The notes beneath the pieces are model-generated. The model saw only the letters and a list, made by a program, of their open reading frames with translations. It did no database searches and was not told the origin of the DNA. The position numbers and the translations under genes are program-made. A stretch of 64,000 nucleotides of DNA from positions 558,001-622,000 of the forward strand of contig OZ345381.1 of assembly GCA_977006965.1 (NCBI GenBank). Direction: 5' to 3'. Of the stretch, positions 26,001 to 32,546 are shown in pieces (the first letter of the stretch is position 1; every line of letters begins with the position of its first letter). The DNA is from Phymatolithon calcareum (Eukaryota > Rhodophyta > Florideophyceae > Hapalidiales).

Positions 26001-27122
26001 TCGATTACTGCTATACTATCGTCTTTCAAGTCATCTCCAAACACGTTGGCGGTTCTTGGGCGTCCAACTTCGCGCAGAGACGCAGAGCACATTGGCGGCA
26101 GTCGATCACGAAGCTCTTCTGGAAGCACGTCGTCTCTTTTCTGTTACACAACCGTGTCGCAGTTCAACGCGATTCACATTTCTTGCCATAAGGAAGCTAT
26201 GCGATCGGACAGAAGCTCGCGGAGAGAAGAATGGGAAGGTGCAACGCTTCGTAACTCGCAAACGATATGCAACAATATCTTTCCTGTATTGCCGCCAGTG
26301 ACGTGCACCACTACAGTGGGAAAGAGCTCTGTGACTGGCGCGTTTAACAGTACAGCAACTGCCGTGGAATTCTACTTCAATCGATTGTTGTCTCTTGGAC
26401 GAATTAATCTTTCGTATCCTAAGCTTGCACTCTATGACCTTGGTCGATCTTTGGTTCGCTTCGCCGATGGAGGGACTCAAGTGTTCTCCGAACATTCGAA
26501 AGGAGGAGGTCCGCACTCTAATGCATGCCTAATTCCCCATCTGGTTCAGCTGGTTTTATTCACGCTTGACAATGCTCCGGGTTCAGGCTCTACAAAGGGT
26601 GCACTTTCAAAAAATCCTCAAACGACAGCGCAAGTAACTGAATTGCAGAAATATCTACGAGAAGAGCGGCCTGGAGATATCGCTTGTTATCTTTCGTCGT
26701 CTCTGGTTCTCCGCTCTGTCTTGCAATGGAGCGATTTGATGCCAACATTTTTGCGCTTTGCATTGAAAGAAGTGGATACTCCGGGAATCGCATTACGGTT
26801 AATCGCGTTTACTGATGCTGTTCATCTTGTATTGAAGTGCGGTATGTCGAAGGAAAATGGGATTGACCAATTGAAAATGCACATTGGAAAAGATGAAGCC
26901 TTCTCGGGTGTTTTTGCTGATACGGTGATTGACCTGTGGGAGAAAAGGATCAAGGATATCCAGACTAAAGTCGACTTCTGGGAAGCGGTCTGTGCGACCA
27001 CTGAGTACTACGTGGAGAACTCGAGCGCAGGGCTGTGCCGCCCGCAAAAGTTTGCAGAAAAGGTAGAGGCAGTTACGATGACAATCAAGGACAATTTGCA
27101 AGCGGTGACGAAAAAGACTTAA
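11010..27122 (+). CDS. UBR4/BIG: Giant UBR4/BIG-type N-recognin E3 ubiquitin ligase
   Basis: An uninterrupted frame of 5370 residues from an ATG at 11010, close to animal UBR4 and plant BIG (about 5100-5200 residues). Most of it is helical-repeat scaffold. Recognisable parts in order: a UBR box at about 1420-1480 (Cys/His cluster with CYTCGLTGTEGVC, CHDGHD and FFCDCG), which in the family binds N-degrons; a propeller-like segment from about 1690 (LAIGHEDGSILFFD); a ZZ-type zinc finger at about 2609-2690 (WWHCMDCEDFDLC); a Cys-rich zinc region at about 3483-3545 (CPRCSRSV, CRQC, CNECGYC); and near the C-terminus (about 4966-5100) CVVCGDGF, LGVYV and ISCHKEA, matching the hemi-RING catalytic module of UBR4. 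It would mark proteins for degradation in the cytosol, with an E2 of the UBE2A/B kind by analogy. It is flanked by two C2H2 genes. A single exon of this size is unusual. Confidence 0.93.
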   Translation: MEELFSIQALVHYYDKSSVDHAAVKRLLLSAKIDSLQLLLSDGSTTTLQNYVLIPRVERPSVSDVISAGGEAPATVAAVVMLAEARAAADSIASSSLELGMACNALERLLGSLTSRARSSVALNLGNELSVDTCMLNRLYKHGLTPRNRFNAMRGGGDAGAVPVSETPSSILTAVNARLRLCDLATHCLAVVARQCVTNEDKCKEAIILSTRLLSLAVSLADSGHDASPSSSFSSRNSLRTALISGAIHIGVIVSENFDIDISPWIRHANHLMLDNSTASGRTQVIAAVFGGMIPSCSQYRKTTSSKTAARVMMPLSILHSVLEEQLERKNTAIESRASEAPQQRFTQPGSSISDRDKVSKAAQSFLGERVVAAEEDGDEGRIAGASGYNACENYIKRAGEGIGIRDFLCSLLLSAVSHYSTIQAQLPQSSVHITGSLVEDADALSDGCTSNSEGHPGSIDIFDHRIHMRAFGYKPSASASDSEQELGRTLSLHREVAVLCIEALSTWVTLDYLSADVFNLEEFYSLLETVCLSAPTLFVSKSISTFDVRAALANYGTVCGSILSQICESKTQGPRFWETAVQQIAEKTRHCVVLMKPLLSFAEKSARAKGMFACYVSEFLCSSGSDDPEQALQRSPEDYLLYMMSLVSKENALNLLRFFSDLVLNCQALQTGSCTSSKLRHFAICLHIMDFLAKLSYGLSPSRSTVQISIVRLCHRSVDSSDAAGMEEITSQDEITIEEVAALTPPELVLSSLKPLLLTMRKVMHRMTDQVLNPIWAIVVFEGEDRNGSFPFVSRLSSNKDVADAGEAALKVAVTLYKTIDTLQRANSFQIELNDRVETPSTGTHDPVAHFFAECGRDDSNGELMKSLISELQSALIARKSISVSLLFRLECAAKALRHAWGEKHLNFASIAPSLLTVLYGCLRRFLEPLEIERGQEKPGVFGKSWYEELEAHPKSIPPSTSSVAGIDFSPFRENLETAIRCCGYISSDDVKSIGKSVLTEISLLVPSDASCLASSAEIDLSMLCDIVAQCWPEYIGIAATAYSLLKDCLARVLSKHGSEKLHNIRGLTGTLIRFSSWRLFIEKATSCSKTLHFVCQLADMSNSSKDFDNDALSLALSDNSQSCHVESPVPLSVLQSFRPNLLPALIANLLIPQEEAAVLVHSHARALQCFTAACKRNSAWCNAFIACLERYVSRDSKPARASFSQDGFFRKVLTRSVLDSATMSTAVFDVVDVLAKHRSKSSAIILETLFSVSNLMLQEQVLQAPNESLYRVLELLVHICVAYEDVNSSRTWETPPRIYLLAEFVKALVRCMAKLKDHFAYAGFEEKQRKLVVGLMGLLHICRNGHLSDCSPQPEPEEKDESECTEPQDESVPGSEPCEKGEDIASTKGPEEGETRSAASDGELKLLDVKVVKENLCTFTATGSDYVKQHWYFCYTCGLTGTEGVCKICASVCHDGHDISYSKHSRFFCDCGASGNESKPVPAGANPVGSSDSEASSRSGRKENVAESCSSTKRRKCLCLKPGDSDSSEAVTPSSSEAEVGLDSGDGDDVMEKSVLSTGDIEMGMLSATAPLIDRCLRSYAQEPHHHEENEFDIAISGKDTVSCALDVAHCLLDAGDFFSMVQCPSSPVAPEVWSPLLSFTEEALLAGHVISKPLKTSVQPLARTVKIVKGGSFSLWGPGSVREKVLSKALAGGFPMAMSCFNEHLAIGHEDGSILFFDTAAVLTCKSVLEKSSIEHIGDISVPFGVRHLSFHPDDDETLLVVGDSAICIVVVSPEPFLEKARIDVELGLNHYGESITSPEPHNLSEPPNVLLGADWISHRECGVLVKTKAFVKVFDVDKDNVSPSLFVPVMREYLRDETPCQLPASSEGTETATASDQTKRTNHVVDVVPLPWWRQPQDGVREVAETTLLACTKNGDMLLAHREHEGDELVFLPVFNILSVLSCSKGEPATIIAVAKGYNPGIVWVALDNGALVCMCLLVRQGEGGLQSCIRSIHHFGDAFEPVSSCALVPFTGNCEGVLLYEKGKSLAATGVFTLDEEMNLSKRFFSGGASSRVMGAVSFLPSVVFEKPCRGGGFLAMDDGSMYRLDLNFGSAQQQFLSDTEMSEISSTLDDIRMERSLSRQSSKSRKGLIQERYNPVPSTIGFFEKCRPVDENKVLFYNLGADHGDSSEPNAKVTLAGNVGESIISTTPHFTFQFRVSADTSGVLVGARLKFGGSPRSKNRVPQTVRVFGREVHWISRNAVKRWLDIPFTVLESARSPKEVSFELEPRKAQIGDSSSVDGLVAIDSIQLFEISQSEFADRKLQFDREAEVFNKSTENAIANNDACSDRREDLHSKSDRELQSTLYLFKNFDPRHAAALVAIELACRACELSLESAARLSLAIGIHKLELVHSSSNSETSPLSLLEESGRRLLKAVFTSEFRKSSKNVASEQIMMSFVNVSKPGIFRSVIQKVSNGMIPRPLDIEMALYTLRVLSRQWFLLHSFFEEKADGHEAKTATACRPSSEMLSFAFNAHMRCGQAPRRLYMSPRRVTENAVDAQLVLLAGSIAKDQSSSIHAKALVRMFCDSSQSVRLFATRRLMYVLQDTARLGGITRDQMSSPEDDVLKYTHCCDMGYSNPCRLVKSETKSGEVGQRWAYRCDNCEAVCEKEWWHCMDCEDFDLCSKCVRLNRSDLSSPHANSHILVRGDPEHNLDELNNTAAADASGPSEDCFLHQAFSVIVAELAKLKSDNNSCNSCPIFWDVAQMLSSIIGPQTGYATRYKYMEQLCASGELVARVLQSVSDAVSQFNAMKNICHLNDIARAIRDWDFAFLFLQVFTSVRDSLLLPYLFRCGIPYAFASILKKLEPMAAELFRHAISCSAEVRGDQETKMGTFQKVWRYRSCTMPIVCDDDTNKVGDGDIISPSSPFLEDENICPAVGSFLQLTVYIVDFLGFALQSANGPDVDVVRQNVPRGILCDLVCSETKDPRLKGNPELQRLIQLARKLLLAVNGMDENRMHREVDTHVYHAHVTELEKSARDSSSRSKYTVQVEVATTLKSLHRLATKRPSTWRDFSIANPLCLKALYNVSLISDSQSEATAVQLIATACSISKDMAVESIRSAPVMANSSRSSKSDGSPPKGQKVPEDGRRDQNAGKARPKPLSALGDDYGPSSSRNEWVNVCARLCNDEKQVEVTFFSQNNFAVLKRMIFTLLLQRQSFLVRTACSRILCSIIARAAVSNNDDFVQGIYSVLLMALRRMPSAGALGVELGQSLEVFLAFCCEGYFTCLGTDRVSQVAALLISSLRARAASLVSHPNAHIYKALAGVVDLQGYYLESEPCATCSTEAFESAPPTSHRLEAIRVEAKFTDREVMCRLVSAQAVSGVSVKVVDPRRTRRVKKIDLFNSPRIVTDSAELKNANHPWRHFASISLTPSQLEAKVELTVPISTANLRFCFSEFYSADESSSGTGTERENPEQSQSNSGEEAQRSTEGTSRGNGSPENLQCPRCSRSVTDRYGICRNCHENAFQCRQCRNINYENLDGFLCNECGYCKHGRFEFSVLCKSSFVAERVTCEEDRKRASVVMEKETMEVHRRHEQLKKMRSTVLQALSLGPNSVGEPENSKDDPRTKPSSTAPDIVSSRADIAALEVLLGGHLVGDAGETIPPATEGPGSSEGLHASGFGTLNLSGRRERDLMKASSHPFSFLTNQAVVLSRHGVTTINSASLSRQTSLLAVLYSKECKALFMSMCQSIRVLSATRSELMQYAGSSLKRSSPGLPRAETNGLRSVPFSDVTSATCGNLNSSPCYGCSQSFLSICVDLLYSIAHFGGDAAMNIKNAELALELLRLSSLCERKEVQMRIRRLIVHIVSEHDAASDVVCTEISKKIEFCIDSFASIDTRSLARVELAVLEDIAHIEDRHWEKRFRTVIHLLFRASRSALSCASVAETIVLPCLRIALHLLRADQDGASCQVEELTCIGNLQAPAEAEVARTLPEGLTGPASDIADSILSNANGRIVAPDIDSPSTEAPSAGITGVVAGDIPPPHFGDGADSCASSERRNTFRLDSDQLSCSGAPSSIGTAFEEHCSDEDNQCKLSGRDVFDLNSIVSSLKEAHAAHVSTANVERWLGGYQTHEDWMSALSDRRRLEQGKTGEEQSSLREARWYFQKWRALTGAAEDSVSSSGGDNSWAVRLILLAPCGQVREMASSLLQALISGEECLVLRLVDILIDKSLEKAVTVGDGSREFFDLLNKLIAPRSNRLYLIAKGFPLRLSKMIFAEAERLLDVENSLNGMHDFSLSHGFVLQKLVSMLKVLLEEISKMRTNVRVKILEVEDGVIVESLQQAYLFIRRLISLQTRLTDDCANTLCEILSSTDHLFFPPTGIIVVKECVSELRRAHDRGDVHTIAVLLEQLCSMLCPETTEPVCYLTLNKAPTQDEYIRGSMSKNPYSSSSFSGPLMRDVKNKICQDLDLPGLLEDDFAMELLVAGNVIKLDLPIMDVYEQVWRVSPVAAMAASSPVIQRTFGGSRGSSLSGISTGSTMHPLDVFNAPRRRGPGPPPIRPGSNPESPSDPPMVVVYRLSGLDGEATEPIIDALESDSQEDLDLEDVYKSTEIFGDVGGLGVLLALLSVVGSWGDDAETAVREPALKLLRACCEVSKNRSILAALPWTLSTLLDCAASAFEHAHHSVVAVESAESLLIASEKILAVQSLGRVGESRAEVSEHDFPIQANVSEVLSRIQVFLGRLSVVSSAKAEASILHLLPFLIQGISEAVQAAIDHFSFDWSNVDEIEQHQNVARQFATVLVAAPRDYRGQAIVLRALQKGCAADAVKYLLNEFPMPKADNKETWDTSLDHAGPPAALKLLTGLAYGCGPASVRRSEIRSLVEAAVALSETTIPMLCQLEMTASSNSIGSIAEELLEALKEVEGISDLVDRERRNLKAARRAAALASRQAILRETGLSFVEEKVEAGPTGATCFSTEMFDSVVDEVGPSCVVCGDGFKSRPDEALGVYVLNRRGPCDCSITAILSSFKSSPNTLAVLGRPTSRRDAEHIGGSRSRSSSGSTSSLFCYTTVSQFNAIHISCHKEAMRSDRSSRREEWEGATLRNSQTICNNIFPVLPPVTCTTTVGKSSVTGAFNSTATAVEFYFNRLLSLGRINLSYPKLALYDLGRSLVRFADGGTQVFSEHSKGGGPHSNACLIPHLVQLVLFTLDNAPGSGSTKGALSKNPQTTAQVTELQKYLREERPGDIACYLSSSLVLRSVLQWSDLMPTFLRFALKEVDTPGIALRLIAFTDAVHLVLKCGMSKENGIDQLKMHIGKDEAFSGVFADTVIDLWEKRIKDIQTKVDFWEAVCATTEYYVENSSAGLCRPQKFAEKVEAVTMTIKDNLQAVTKKT

Positions 27123-27235
27123 TGTTTATTGTGAAGTTGTCGAAAATGTACAACTCTTGATTTACTGGCATACGAAAACATGTGGTTTAGTTAGAAGCTA
27201 GTAGTAAAAAGCTGAATTGTTCTGTATTAGCAAAA

Positions 27236-29119
27236 TCAAACAGCTTCTGCCGCGGCCGGAGCTGCAGGTGGCATGAAGTGAACAAGACCTGGAGAGGGCT
27301 GCTTGCGCATCTCTTCCGTAGCTTTCTCATAAGACATGGAGTGTCGCTGGAGAAGATGCCGTTTCAAATGGTCTTTCTTCGCAAACGTAGTGCCACAAGA
27401 GCAAGAATATGCGCGGTTTCGCCTATGAACTTCGCGCTTATGACGGATCAAACCATTGGCACTGTTGAATCGCTTCGTGCACTCAGTACATCCGAACGGC
27501 TTGAATCCAGGGTGGTCGTGCATCGCATGAGACTCCAGATGAGCGGGGAAATTAAAAGCACGGTTGCATTCTTCAAAAGTGCAAATGAACTCTGGAGTGT
27601 CGGTGTTGTGGGTGGCATGCTCATGTCTTGTCTTGGCCCCGAACGAGTCATACGAAGCGTCGCATTGACTGCATCGAAATTTGCGCGGTTTTTCCGAATG
27701 GACGTTGCGAATGTGATGCCACAGAGTCCCCTCGGACGAATAAGATCCCTTGCACCGCGGACAACAAAATGGCTTAAGCTCCTGGTGCCCGTGTCTAAAA
27801 TGCCTGATCAAGGTATCGAAGTCGGACACTGTCTTGGTGCAAACTGCGCAGCTTAACGCGCTGTTGTCAGAGCTATGGTCAGCTTGAGACGACATGACGC
27901 GCTTCTCTGCACATGCATGTAAATTGTCCTGGGTTGTACAAGCCGCATGTGCATCAAAAGTGCTGCTGTTCACACCCGTGTTATGGCTTACTGTGCCATG
28001 CTCCACGGCGAATGGCAATTCTGCCGTTTCTGGTTTCACCAGCTTCACCGGCGACGGGGCTACAGGGCGGAGCTTGCGCTTGAGAACGAAGTCGAAAGGT
28101 TCATCCTGGGTATTGGCACCAGCCTCCGTCACAGGGTCCAATGTAAGCGCAGCCAAACGATACCCGAAGCGCGACAACACAGCCTTGAAATTTGTCACCT
28201 CATGGTAGAGATCGCGTGACATGGCGAGCTCATCCTCTGACTCATGCATGCCGGCAATCTGGTGCAGCTCTTCCTGAGTGAGTGACACCTCAGGGGCGTT
28301 CGAGCGCGCCAGCGTCTTCATGTGGGTCAGTGTGCGTGGCTTACGCAGGCTTGATGGACTTGTGTTACCTTCGTCTGAGTTGGAATCAGAAGTCCCGGGG
28401 GATTTCGGCGACTTTTTCCTTCTCTTGGAAGGGCTGCGAGGCTTGTTCGCCGGTTTTGACTTGCTCGAACGACCTGGCGCCGCAGGCTTCTGCTCAACGG
28501 GCAGGGCTTCAATGTGTTGCGGGAACGGGGAGTATTGTACATTGGATCCAGGGGTTGTGTGCTGAAGTGTGGAGGAGAAATTGGAGACGGCGCCGTCCAG
28601 ACTGGCGGAGGTTCGGAGACGTTTGTTTGGCGGGGTATAGAAAGCATGCGGCTCGTTTAGATGCAGGACATCGCGAAGTATGGTCTTGTGCTTCTGGTCC
28701 TGTACAGATCCAGCTTGCAGACTGTCGGGTCGCTTGCGCTTCGTGGTTTCATCACGAGGCAATTGCACGACAGTGTCTGCGACGGGAGCAGCGTTGGACG
28801 GGGTAAGGAAGGCATCGTAAGCAACTTCCTTCTTCGGGGCTTGGGAGATGAATTCGTCTGTGGGAATCGCGCTCACCTCGGCGTCCGTGGCCGTCGGGCC
28901 TCCGGTCGGAAATAAGAAAAACAGGGAGTCGTCAGGGACGGCGGAGTTTGGAAACGGGTTGGCGAAATGATCGTCGGTGTGGTCTCCTGAAGCGACATGT
29001 TCAGTGTTGGGGAACATCGACAGAACGCTCGGTGGGAGTTCCATACTGGACACTAAGCAATGGTCGGTCGAGTAGGAAGGCGTGAGCAATGCGCTGTAGC
29101 TCGGATCTTGTGCTAGCAT
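27236..29119 (-). CDS. C2H2 zinc-finger protein, six fingers
   Basis: A 627-residue single-exon protein with an ATG at 29119. The N-terminal ~200 residues are low-complexity with acidic and Ser/Pro-rich parts. A strongly basic stretch (PSKRRKKSPKSP, near residue 235) is a probable NLS. Six C2H2 fingers occupy about residues 418-597: five have CxxC or Cx4C with H-x4-H spacing, while the last has an irregular CxC (SCSCGTTF) before its His pair. The finger style (H-x4-H, VH/TH ends) matches the gene at 7.8-10.6 kb, suggesting related paralogues that flank the UBR4/BIG gene in convergent and tandem positions. It is a probable nuclear DNA-binding regulator with unknown targets. The stop lies 113 bp from the convergent UBR4/BIG stop. 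Confidence 0.82.
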   Translation of the reverse strand: MLAQDPSYSALLTPSYSTDHCLVSSMELPPSVLSMFPNTEHVASGDHTDDHFANPFPNSAVPDDSLFFLFPTGGPTATDAEVSAIPTDEFISQAPKKEVAYDAFLTPSNAAPVADTVVQLPRDETTKRKRPDSLQAGSVQDQKHKTILRDVLHLNEPHAFYTPPNKRLRTSASLDGAVSNFSSTLQHTTPGSNVQYSPFPQHIEALPVEQKPAAPGRSSKSKPANKPRSPSKRRKKSPKSPGTSDSNSDEGNTSPSSLRKPRTLTHMKTLARSNAPEVSLTQEELHQIAGMHESEDELAMSRDLYHEVTNFKAVLSRFGYRLAALTLDPVTEAGANTQDEPFDFVLKRKLRPVAPSPVKLVKPETAELPFAVEHGTVSHNTGVNSSTFDAHAACTTQDNLHACAEKRVMSSQADHSSDNSALSCAVCTKTVSDFDTLIRHFRHGHQELKPFCCPRCKGSYSSEGTLWHHIRNVHSEKPRKFRCSQCDASYDSFGAKTRHEHATHNTDTPEFICTFEECNRAFNFPAHLESHAMHDHPGFKPFGCTECTKRFNSANGLIRHKREVHRRNRAYSCSCGTTFAKKDHLKRHLLQRHSMSYEKATEEMRKQPSPGLVHFMPPAAPAAAEAV

Positions 29120-32100
29120 TCAAGCGGCGAGGGAAGCTTCGTGAAAGGACTTGGTGAGCAGAGTAGAGTTGCCGAAAGAAGGAAAGTTCAGAAATAGATC
29201 TGGGTGAGCTCTGAGTTTGAGTTTTTGAGAAGCAATGGGGAATAGCTGTACTGGCAGGTGGTGGTCAAAGTTTGCCTTGTCGATTCCCGGCGAGCTCTGG
29301 CGGCGCAGCAAGTGCGAGGTCTGACGTGGTGTGCAACGCAATGTATACCTGTTGACGTGACCAAGATATAGCTGAGCCCTGTACCAGATCAGCGGGAGAG
29401 AGCGGCACAGTATTACTCTTGGACAAGTGTTGTTAAGCATGTAATACTCAGACGTATTTCTGCGAGGTAGATGTATCATACGCGTATGCGTTTGCAAGGA
29501 ATGAATAAATTTGAAATTTATTTGATACCACGAAACCCTTCGTGTGCCCTTAGAAAAAAGTCTTATTCTGTCCAGTGACGTACTGTACAGCGCCCAGGGT
29601 CGCGTGCGATGCGCGTCATTGACAAGTAAGTAGGACGCGTGCGTGAATTTAATTGGATCACGGCTGCTTTAGGTATGATATATTACTTGTTGGAACATAC
29701 GTATGGTACAATTGTCCACGTACCCAAGATGACGAAAACCAACAGATGCGAGTAGCAGTATTTTCGATAACTATTCTGAAAGTATTTTTGTAATCACATT
29801 TCACGTTCCTCTGGGATATCTTTGAGTGTGTTTCATGAACTCAAACTTGTTTGCAAAACCACGGATCAGTACGCGTACTTACACTCCATTTCTTATCAAA
29901 AAACATAGTATTCTTCAATGCCCTTTCCAGCGTCTACGTATACAAGTCATCACAGTACATCAGAATGAGTTTGACAAGCATTAGCTGATATTTAAGGCTT
30001 CACAGAATTTATAATAAATTTCCGTTTTTCATGATCTGCTGAGTGGCCGCCGGTGTGTGCTCCAGGATTTTACTGTAACGCTTCTCTGTGAGCGTTCAGA
30101 ACAAGTGGAACATTTTGACAGCTCGAACAAAACATTGGATAGTTGCATGCGTTACATCTATTTATGCACAGATGGACATACTCCAGACGAAACGGCAGGC
30201 TGCGGAATAGAATAATTTAGAAAAATATTTGTATAATGTACAACCAGACATCATGTCTAGTTAAAAATTTATTATTATTCAAGTTGCTGCAAAAGATCAT
30301 CTCCTTCAGAGATTTTTAATCATACTCCTCCCAGCAAAATTATTGAAAAGTTTCAGCCTGAAAATTACGCACCGATCTGGACGAAGAGATCACGTTTGCT
30401 TGAATTAGAATGTCACGCTGTGACTTGGTACGTACTGTATTAACCACTGATCCAAAAAATTGTATCCTTTTCAAGTTTTGCAACTGTGCGCAATCTTTGA
30501 ATCTGCGAATTCTGTAACCACTGGTTCAAATTTCTTACTTCAGTAGGATGCAGTACCCTTGGTGCGGTACAGTACTCGTGTACTGTACTGCATTGGTGTG
30601 AAATGCTCAACCATCATGCATGATGATCAAGATTCGATCTTTGGACAAGAGAATCCTCAGCGTAGCCTTGATTCGATTTCTGCTGGAGAAAGGACACGGC
30701 TTCTGCTAAACATGACAGCATCATGCTTGGATCCCTAACACCAGAATAACTTAGACTTGATCTGTTACAATGAGACTGCTAGACCGTCTTGCCGCATTTA
30801 GCAAACTGTACAGCCCTTAAACTACAGCGGCAGCCGAGAAGCTCGGCAAGTTCTGTTAAAAAAATTTCCGCTGCAGCATCTGATCCCCAAAGATTTGTAG
30901 TATTACATTATGGTGTGCTTATAGTGCTCAAAGCCTTCATGGAGAGCTGTCATTTTGGCCCAGCGTTCAGACGAACGTTTCTCATGACGTTTATCCCGTT
31001 CACAAAAAGGGAGGGACGTTTAAGATGCTTAAAACTCGAAATACAAGTCTTATGCGACCCCCAGTGATCAGGCTACAGCATATTCTACGTGCTTTTCTCA
31101 AGAAGGAGGGGATAGTTTTGTTTGACAAGCTAGCGCGTCAACAGCTTCAAATATAAGGACAATTCAATGCTATCCTCCCAGCAGGTCGTGCAGCATCGAC
31201 AAAAGCACAAGGGAAGCTCACTGCACTGTTCGAGCCGGGATCAACATGTCGCAACGAAAATGATTGGCTTCTACAGCACTTCCCTGGTTGTAGAGGCATG
31301 TTCTGTCCACGTTTCACAATAATCTGTGCTGCATAAATGTACGTGAGATGCTCCGTTATGTCTGGACAATATGCGCAAAACCACCAGTTTATGTAGTTCA
31401 TCGAAGCAGCGTAGAGATTTGAGAGTTCAGGAAAAGGCGAGCGAGAGGGTGTTTGTACACTTGTTTTTATTCCCAATACATCTGCAGGCGCTTAGGGGAG
31501 AACTTCTATCGAGCCACGATGGCTCCATACTGTTGGAGCTCAAATTTTCCATTTCGACGAAAGCAGTACAGGGAACAGTGCAGCCCTTTCGCCGAGGATT
31601 TTCTTATTTTCGGAGGATTTTGGGCCCGACTGCTGCTCAGAAACGAAGAAGTGGCCGAATATCCCAAAGCGGTCCCGAAACAAGAGAAAAAATTGTCTCG
31701 TGATGCATATTTGCTTCCACCCCAGTTCTTGGACGAGCCTAAGCTAAATCTCATGCAATACTGTATATTGTAAGAAAATTTGTAATGCCGTATCGAGGTG
31801 TCAAAGTTTGCCCTCAGGGCGGTACGAAAGCAGACCACGAGATGATGGTCAATTTTTGGCTTTCATTGACAACTCGAGTTCTCTCTATCATAGCATGACT
31901 TGCATAAGGAGAGTGTTTCAAAAAATAAAGTTAAGCTGTGTCTTGCATTTATACAGTAAATTATTGAGAGTTTAGAGAGCGGACAACTCGGAAAAAGAAG
32001 CAAGAGCCTAATATACAATGTGGACGATAGCCTAGCGCGATAAAGGAAAAGCCGCCAAACAAGAAATATAGACATTATTTTTCAATTTTTTGGGGGCAAT

Positions 32101-32546
32101 ACAATCTTGAGGACAACACCATGAAAATTGAAAATAAATCACAACTTCTTTGCATCAGTTGGATCATACAGTACTCCTTTCCCATCAAACTTTTCCATAT
32201 ACGCTCGAGCGCACCGATCGGTCATAATAATCAGGTTGATTAATTGATTAATCAATCAACGAAAGGCAATATAATCTGCTGATTAATTGATGTCAAAATA
32301 TTCGTTGATGCTCATCCCTCTTTTTTACGGACGGTTCGTGGGAAGTTCCGTCCGGAACGATCTCTCCCCGCAGCTTGACGAGCTGTATGATCATCAAGAC
32401 ACGTGGTCCTGCGTGCGACGTGTATAGAAAGAAATCTCAGAACTATCTGCTTCGTCATCTTCCACAAAGGTCGCCATTACTTTGGTGCCATAAGTCCCAT
32501 TCTGACGGCTTTTGGTGAAAGCCATAGAGAAAGCACCGGCATCTAA
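29120..32546. other. AT-rich spacer with palindromic motifs
   Basis: A 3.4-kb region without a confident gene. The first part must hold the promoter of the minus-strand C2H2 gene. It carries several TACTGTAC-type palindromes (29578, 30567-30590) and a TTGATTAA-rich palindromic block at 32235-32260 whose core, ATTGATTAATCAAT at 32243-32256, is perfect. One small coding-like frame (31519-31773) is listed separately. Confidence 0.5.
31519..31773 (+). CDS. Possible small protein, 84 aa, unrecognised
   Basis: An ATG-started frame of 84 codons. Its composition looks more like a real small protein than the surrounding chance frames: aromatic/Arg-rich start (FPFRRKQYREQC), a central hydrophobic stretch (FLIFGGFWARLLL) and a charged tail (VPKQEKKLSRDAYLLPPQFL). 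Such a layout would suit a small membrane-associated subunit, but I do not recognise a family. It lies in an otherwise gene-free spacer, and an antisense frame overlaps it. It could also be a relic or chance frame. Confidence 0.25.
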   Translation: MAPYCWSSNFPFRRKQYREQCSPFAEDFLIFGGFWARLLLRNEEVAEYPKAVPKQEKKLSRDAYLLPPQFLDEPKLNLMQYCIL

